From Kordiimonas sp. (lineage in GTDB: Bacteria > Pseudomonadota > Alphaproteobacteria > Sphingomonadales > Emcibacteraceae), in contig PADB01000010.1 of the NCBI GenBank assembly GCA_002700365.1, forward strand, positions 668,504 to 732,503: 64,000 nt of DNA. Direction: 5' to 3'. Of this stretch, positions 61,304-64,000 are shown in pieces. The translations under genes and the position numbers were made by a program. The notes beneath the pieces were generated by a model. It did not search any database, had not been told where the DNA came from, and saw nothing but the letters and a program-made list of their open reading frames with translations. The first letter of the stretch is position 1. Every line of letters starts with the position of its first letter.

Positions 61304-63148
61304 GTGGCACCGCCCCTCTTAACATTACAGGACACCTCACTGCGTTTTGGGGCAACGCCGTTGTTCGCCGATCTGGAATTGGCAATCCATGAAAATGACC
61401 GACTGTCATTAGTGGGACGGAATGGATCAGGCAAATCCACGCTGATGAAGGTGATCGCCGGACATGTTGAAACAGATAACGGCGATCGTTTCGTCCAACC
61501 CGGCACCCATATATGTTATCTGCCACAAGACCCCGACTTGTCCCCTTATGCCACTGTACACGATTATGTTGTTGATGGCTTACCGACCTCGCACGCGGGG
61601 GAAGATTACCGCGCTGAAATTATCTTGCAGGACATTGGACTGGACCCGGCCCTGCCGACCGCCACCCTGTCCGGCGGGGAAGGACGCCGCGCCGCCCTGG
61701 CCCGCGCACTCATCAGCGAAGCGGATATCCTCTTACTGGACGAACCAACAAACCATCTGGACATTGCCACCATTGAATGGTTGGAAGAACGGCTAAAGTC
61801 TTATCGTGGGGCACTGGTGCTGATCAGCCATGACCGCGCTTTCCTGAATAACCTGACCAATGCGACCTTCTGGCTGGACAGGGGACAGGTGCGTCGTCTG
61901 AACAAGGGTTTTTCCCATTTTGACGACTGGTCCGCGCAGATCCTGGAACAGGAGTCTGTAGAGACGGCAAAGCTTGATAAACTCATCGCCCAGGAAACCG
62001 ACTGGTCACATAAGGGTATTACCGCGCGCCGTAAACGCAATATGGGCCGCATGCGCCGCCTGTGGGAATTACGCGCCACCCGGGCCGAACTCATCACGCC
62101 CACCGGACAGGCAAAGCTAAGCACCGATAGCGGCGATATTTCCGGCAAGAAAGTCATCGAAGCCAAGTCTATTTGCAAGGCCTTTGATAAGCACGTCATC
62201 CTGAAAGACTTTTCCACACGCATCCTGCGCGGTGACCGGGTCGGCATTATCGGCCCGAATGGGGCCGGGAAATCCACTTTGCTGAAAATTCTCACCGGGG
62301 ACATGGCCCCTGACAGCGGTCATGTGCGTATTGGCACCAATCTCACACCCACTTATCTGGATCAGGCCCGCAGTCTACTGAAAGACGACAACACCGTCTG
62401 GGAGACCTTATCTGACGGATCAGATCACATTATGGTTCGGGGTCAACAACGCCATATTATTTCCTACCTAAAAGATTTTCTGTTTGATCCGGCCATGGCC
62501 AAAACCAATATTGGTGCTCTGTCGGGTGGTGAACGCAATCGCTTATTGCTGGCCAAAACACTGGCCCAGCCCACTAATTTCCTCATCCTGGACGAACCCA
62601 CCAATGATCTGGATATGGATACCCTTGATTTATTACAGGAAATGCTGGCGGATTATGATGGTACTTTACTGTTGGTCAGTCATGATCGGGACTTTCTGGA
62701 CCGGATCGTTACAACGACCATTGTCATGGAAGGCGATGGCCGGGTCACTGAATATGCGGGCGGCTATAGTGATTATCTGACCCAACGCGACAAAGGACAG
62801 GCCGCGCAGGACGATGCCCCTTCCTTAAAGGTTTCTGGCAACACAACCAAAAAGTCTGCACCACCAGCGGCACAGACACCCGGCACTGCGACCACACAGC
62901 CGCGCAAAAAGCTCAGCTATAAACATCAGCGCGCATTGGATATTCTACCCAAAGAAATAGATGCCCTGGAGGAAAAAATCCAAAAAGGCGAAGCCAAACT
63001 CAGTGAACCCGATTTTTACAACCGCGACCCAGACGGCTTCGCCCGCCTCAACACCCTTCTGGAAACCCTGCGCACCGAAAAAGATGCCAAGGAAGAAGAG
63101 TGGCTCGAAGCTGAAATGCTCCGCGAAGAAATTGAAAAGGGCGATTAA
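61304..63148 (+). CDS. ABC-F family ATPase (Uup-like)
   Basis: A 614-residue soluble protein with two ABC domains and no membrane segment. First Walker A GRNGSGKST (residues 38-46), signature LSGGEGRRAALARAL, Walker B LLLDEPTNHLD; second Walker A GPNGAGKST (317-325), signature LSGGERNRLLLAKTL, Walker B LILDEPTNDLD. The C-terminal 80 residues form a coiled coil (KEIDALEEKIQKGEAKLSEPD) typical of Uup, which acts on ribosomes or branched DNA. The start is the GTG (61304) after AGAGGA, where family resemblance begins (APPLLTLQD); the longer frame has no support. It is divergent from msrP and convergent with the lipoprotein gene. Confidence 0.92.
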   Translation: MAPPLLTLQDTSLRFGATPLFADLELAIHENDRLSLVGRNGSGKSTLMKVIAGHVETDNGDRFVQPGTHICYLPQDPDLSPYATVHDYVVDGLPTSHAGEDYRAEIILQDIGLDPALPTATLSGGEGRRAALARALISEADILLLDEPTNHLDIATIEWLEERLKSYRGALVLISHDRAFLNNLTNATFWLDRGQVRRLNKGFSHFDDWSAQILEQESVETAKLDKLIAQETDWSHKGITARRKRNMGRMRRLWELRATRAELITPTGQAKLSTDSGDISGKKVIEAKSICKAFDKHVILKDFSTRILRGDRVGIIGPNGAGKSTLLKILTGDMAPDSGHVRIGTNLTPTYLDQARSLLKDDNTVWETLSDGSDHIMVRGQQRHIISYLKDFLFDPAMAKTNIGALSGGERNRLLLAKTLAQPTNFLILDEPTNDLDMDTLDLLQEMLADYDGTLLLVSHDRDFLDRIVTTTIVMEGDGRVTEYAGGYSDYLTQRDKGQAAQDDAPSLKVSGNTTKKSAPPAAQTPGTATTQPRKKLSYKHQRALDILPKEIDALEEKIQKGEAKLSEPDFYNRDPDGFARLNTLLETLRTEKDAKEEEWLEAEMLREEIEKGD

Positions 63149-63188
63149 TCTCTCAACCGCCCCTCACTTAATCAATCAAAACCGTGGC

Positions 63189-63785
63189 TTACTGCACTGC
63201 ATCTACAACCGGTTGCGCATCTTCGGTCACAACCTCAGCGGCTTTTTCTTCCGCAGCATCCGCATCAGCATCGGCGACAACAGCCTCGGTCGTTTTATCC
63301 TCTGCAATCTCTTCTGTGCTGGAAACTTCCTCAGCCGCTTGTTCTGTAACTTCTTCTTGCTGTGCTGCCACGGGCTGGCTCAAGCCCGGCTTGTCCTGTC
63401 CCAATGGCACCATAGTAATGGTCAGGTAGCTGTCATATTTGTTGTCGGCACCGCTGGCAGAATCAATGGCCCAGCCAATGCCGCCACCCAGAACAATATT
63501 GCCCCAGGTAGAATCTTGCGTCTTAGATTTCAGAAAAGCTGTCGACTCATAAAAGCCATCCATGGTGCAGGACACATTGATATTATGCTTTGTCTTCTTG
63601 ATCGTAATGGTGTCTGGCGTAGTGACACGGGCCAGCAGTTTATCATTACGATTCAGCATACATTCCGCACCCTTTGGGTTAGAATCAATTGTCAGTTCCT
63701 GACTTGTGCCATCCACGACAGAGGCACACGCACTCAACAATATAAGTGATGAAAAAACAGAAAAAAAGCGGATGAATAATGTCAT
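63189..63785 (-). CDS. Lipoprotein with Ala/Glu/Val-rich C-terminus
   Basis: A 198-residue lipoprotein: signal peptide ending at LLSACAS (Cys about 19), a compact domain of about 120 residues with two Cys (KGAECMLNRNDK; NVSCTMDGFYES) and a GNIVLGGGIGWAIDSASG helix near residues 95-112, then a 55-residue low-complexity acidic tail rich in Ala, Glu, Val and Asp. The domain resembles translocated or phage-like peptidoglycan-associated lipoproteins in outline only; function is unknown. GGGGGA precedes two adjacent ATG codons, with proper spacing to the second (63785). Confidence 0.75.
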   Translation of the reverse strand: MTLFIRFFSVFSSLILLSACASVVDGTSQELTIDSNPKGAECMLNRNDKLLARVTTPDTITIKKTKHNINVSCTMDGFYESTAFLKSKTQDSTWGNIVLGGGIGWAIDSASGADNKYDSYLTITMVPLGQDKPGLSQPVAAQQEEVTEQAAEEVSSTEEIAEDKTTEAVVADADADAAEEKAAEVVTEDAQPVVDAVQ

Positions 63786-63920
63786 CATTTCCCCCAATAT
63801 ATTTTTATAACACCTCTCCCCCATGAAGAAGCATCACTGCACATTATGCTGCCCCCCATACCCCTGCAATGAATTTTTAATATATCTGTAAATTTTTATC
63901 TCAATGCAGTGTCGCACATA

Positions 63921-63954
63921 AAAAATGCTGCACTTATTGTGCGCAGCATTTTTT
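63921..63954. terminator. Bidirectional terminator-like hairpin
   Basis: AAAAATGCTGC (63921-63931) pairs with GCAGCATTTTT (63943-63953) around an 11-nt loop, with a T run on both strands. No gene of this window ends here on the plus strand, so it most likely terminates a minus-strand gene beyond the right edge. Confidence 0.7.
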
Positions 63955-64000
63955 GCAACATAAATGACCTAATGCCTTGCGCAGCCTTCTTATTTAATCC

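Noticed and set aside
1-64000. tRNA, rRNA, riboswitch or insertion sequence
   Set aside because: Reading all gaps for T-loop (GGTTCGANTCC), rRNA cores, cobalamin or TPP riboswitch boxes and terminal inverted repeats with transposase genes gave nothing convincing. Small structured RNAs could still be missed by eye.

Overview
The window is a stretch of ordinary, gene-dense bacterial chromosome from an alphaproteobacterium of roughly 50% GC (judged by eye). Several neighbourhoods point to that class: bolA divergent from a J-domain gene followed by cobS and cobT; a SUV3-like helicase with an S4-domain gene, fdxA and carD downstream; the TIGR02186 (Alph_Pro_TM) gene coupled to a TauE/SafE gene; and a GTA-type 3TM holin next to an M15 endolysin. 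The genus cannot be named from this sequence. No rRNA, tRNA, insertion sequence, CRISPR array or complete prophage was recognised.

Layout. 0.3-4.6 kb: a LuxR-type regulator with a degenerate receiver, an MgtC/DUF4010 membrane protein, an APC permease and a periplasmic AsmA-like protein. 4.8-6.5 kb: a three-gene minus-strand cassette (DUF6456-like protein, M15 endolysin, GTA-type holin) with a 12-bp tandem repeat inside its first gene. 6.8-12.3 kb: a PerM-type transporter, a BigR/SqrR-like ArsR regulator, HMG-CoA lyase, a LysR regulator and two tandem AEC transporters. 12.3-18.3 kb: bolA, J-domain protein, cobS, cobT, a TetR regulator, a phytase-like esterase and rpmB. 18.5-24.1 kb: methylmalonyl-CoA mutase and its GTPase chaperone MeaB with a SulP transporter between them, plus a VOC protein. 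24.2-31.4 kb: helicase, S4 protein, retropepsin-like protease, TerB-like protein, fdxA, carD and a phosphoesterase-like protein lacking its metal ligands. 31.5-40.1 kb: M48 protease, thermonuclease, HIRAN protein, dienelactone hydrolase, nitrobindin-like protein, nhaA, a peroxiredoxin-like protein, a quinone reductase and a dipeptide epimerase. 40.1-46.6 kb: biotin synthesis in two divergent operons (bioB-bioA plus an M24 peptidase; bioF-bioD). 46.9-50 kb: an orphan 120-residue protein, ccdA, TIGR02186 and TauE/SafE. 50.2-57.8 kb: a MerR/LiuR-like regulator heading a beta-oxidation operon (acyl-CoA dehydrogenase, thiolase, FadB-like), then YceI and DUF481 proteins. 57.9-64 kb: YjbQ, AcuI-like reductase, msrPQ, an ABC-F ATPase and a lipoprotein.

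How the genes fit together. Beta-oxidation (50.7-56.0 kb), HMG-CoA lyase (8.4 kb), an AcuI-like acrylyl-CoA reductase (58.3 kb) and methylmalonyl-CoA mutase with MeaB suggest a cell that degrades fatty acids, leucine and C3 acyl-CoAs to central metabolites. The mutase needs B12, and CobS/CobT are subunits of the aerobic cobaltochelatase, although CobN is not in the window. A sulfur and redox theme recurs (BigR-like sensor, TauE, CcdA, MsrPQ, peroxiredoxin-like protein).

Regulatory signals visible by eye include an 18-bp perfect palindrome in the promoter spacer of the MerR gene, repeated TCTAT/ATAGA half-sites over the LysR start codon, an operator-like element before the lysis cassette, and four perfect TTAA-N7-TTAA (CtrA-type) boxes in gaps between genes. 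The GTA-type lysis cassette and the CtrA-type boxes are the best leads for something beyond routine metabolism. I found no convincing case for a wholly new system.
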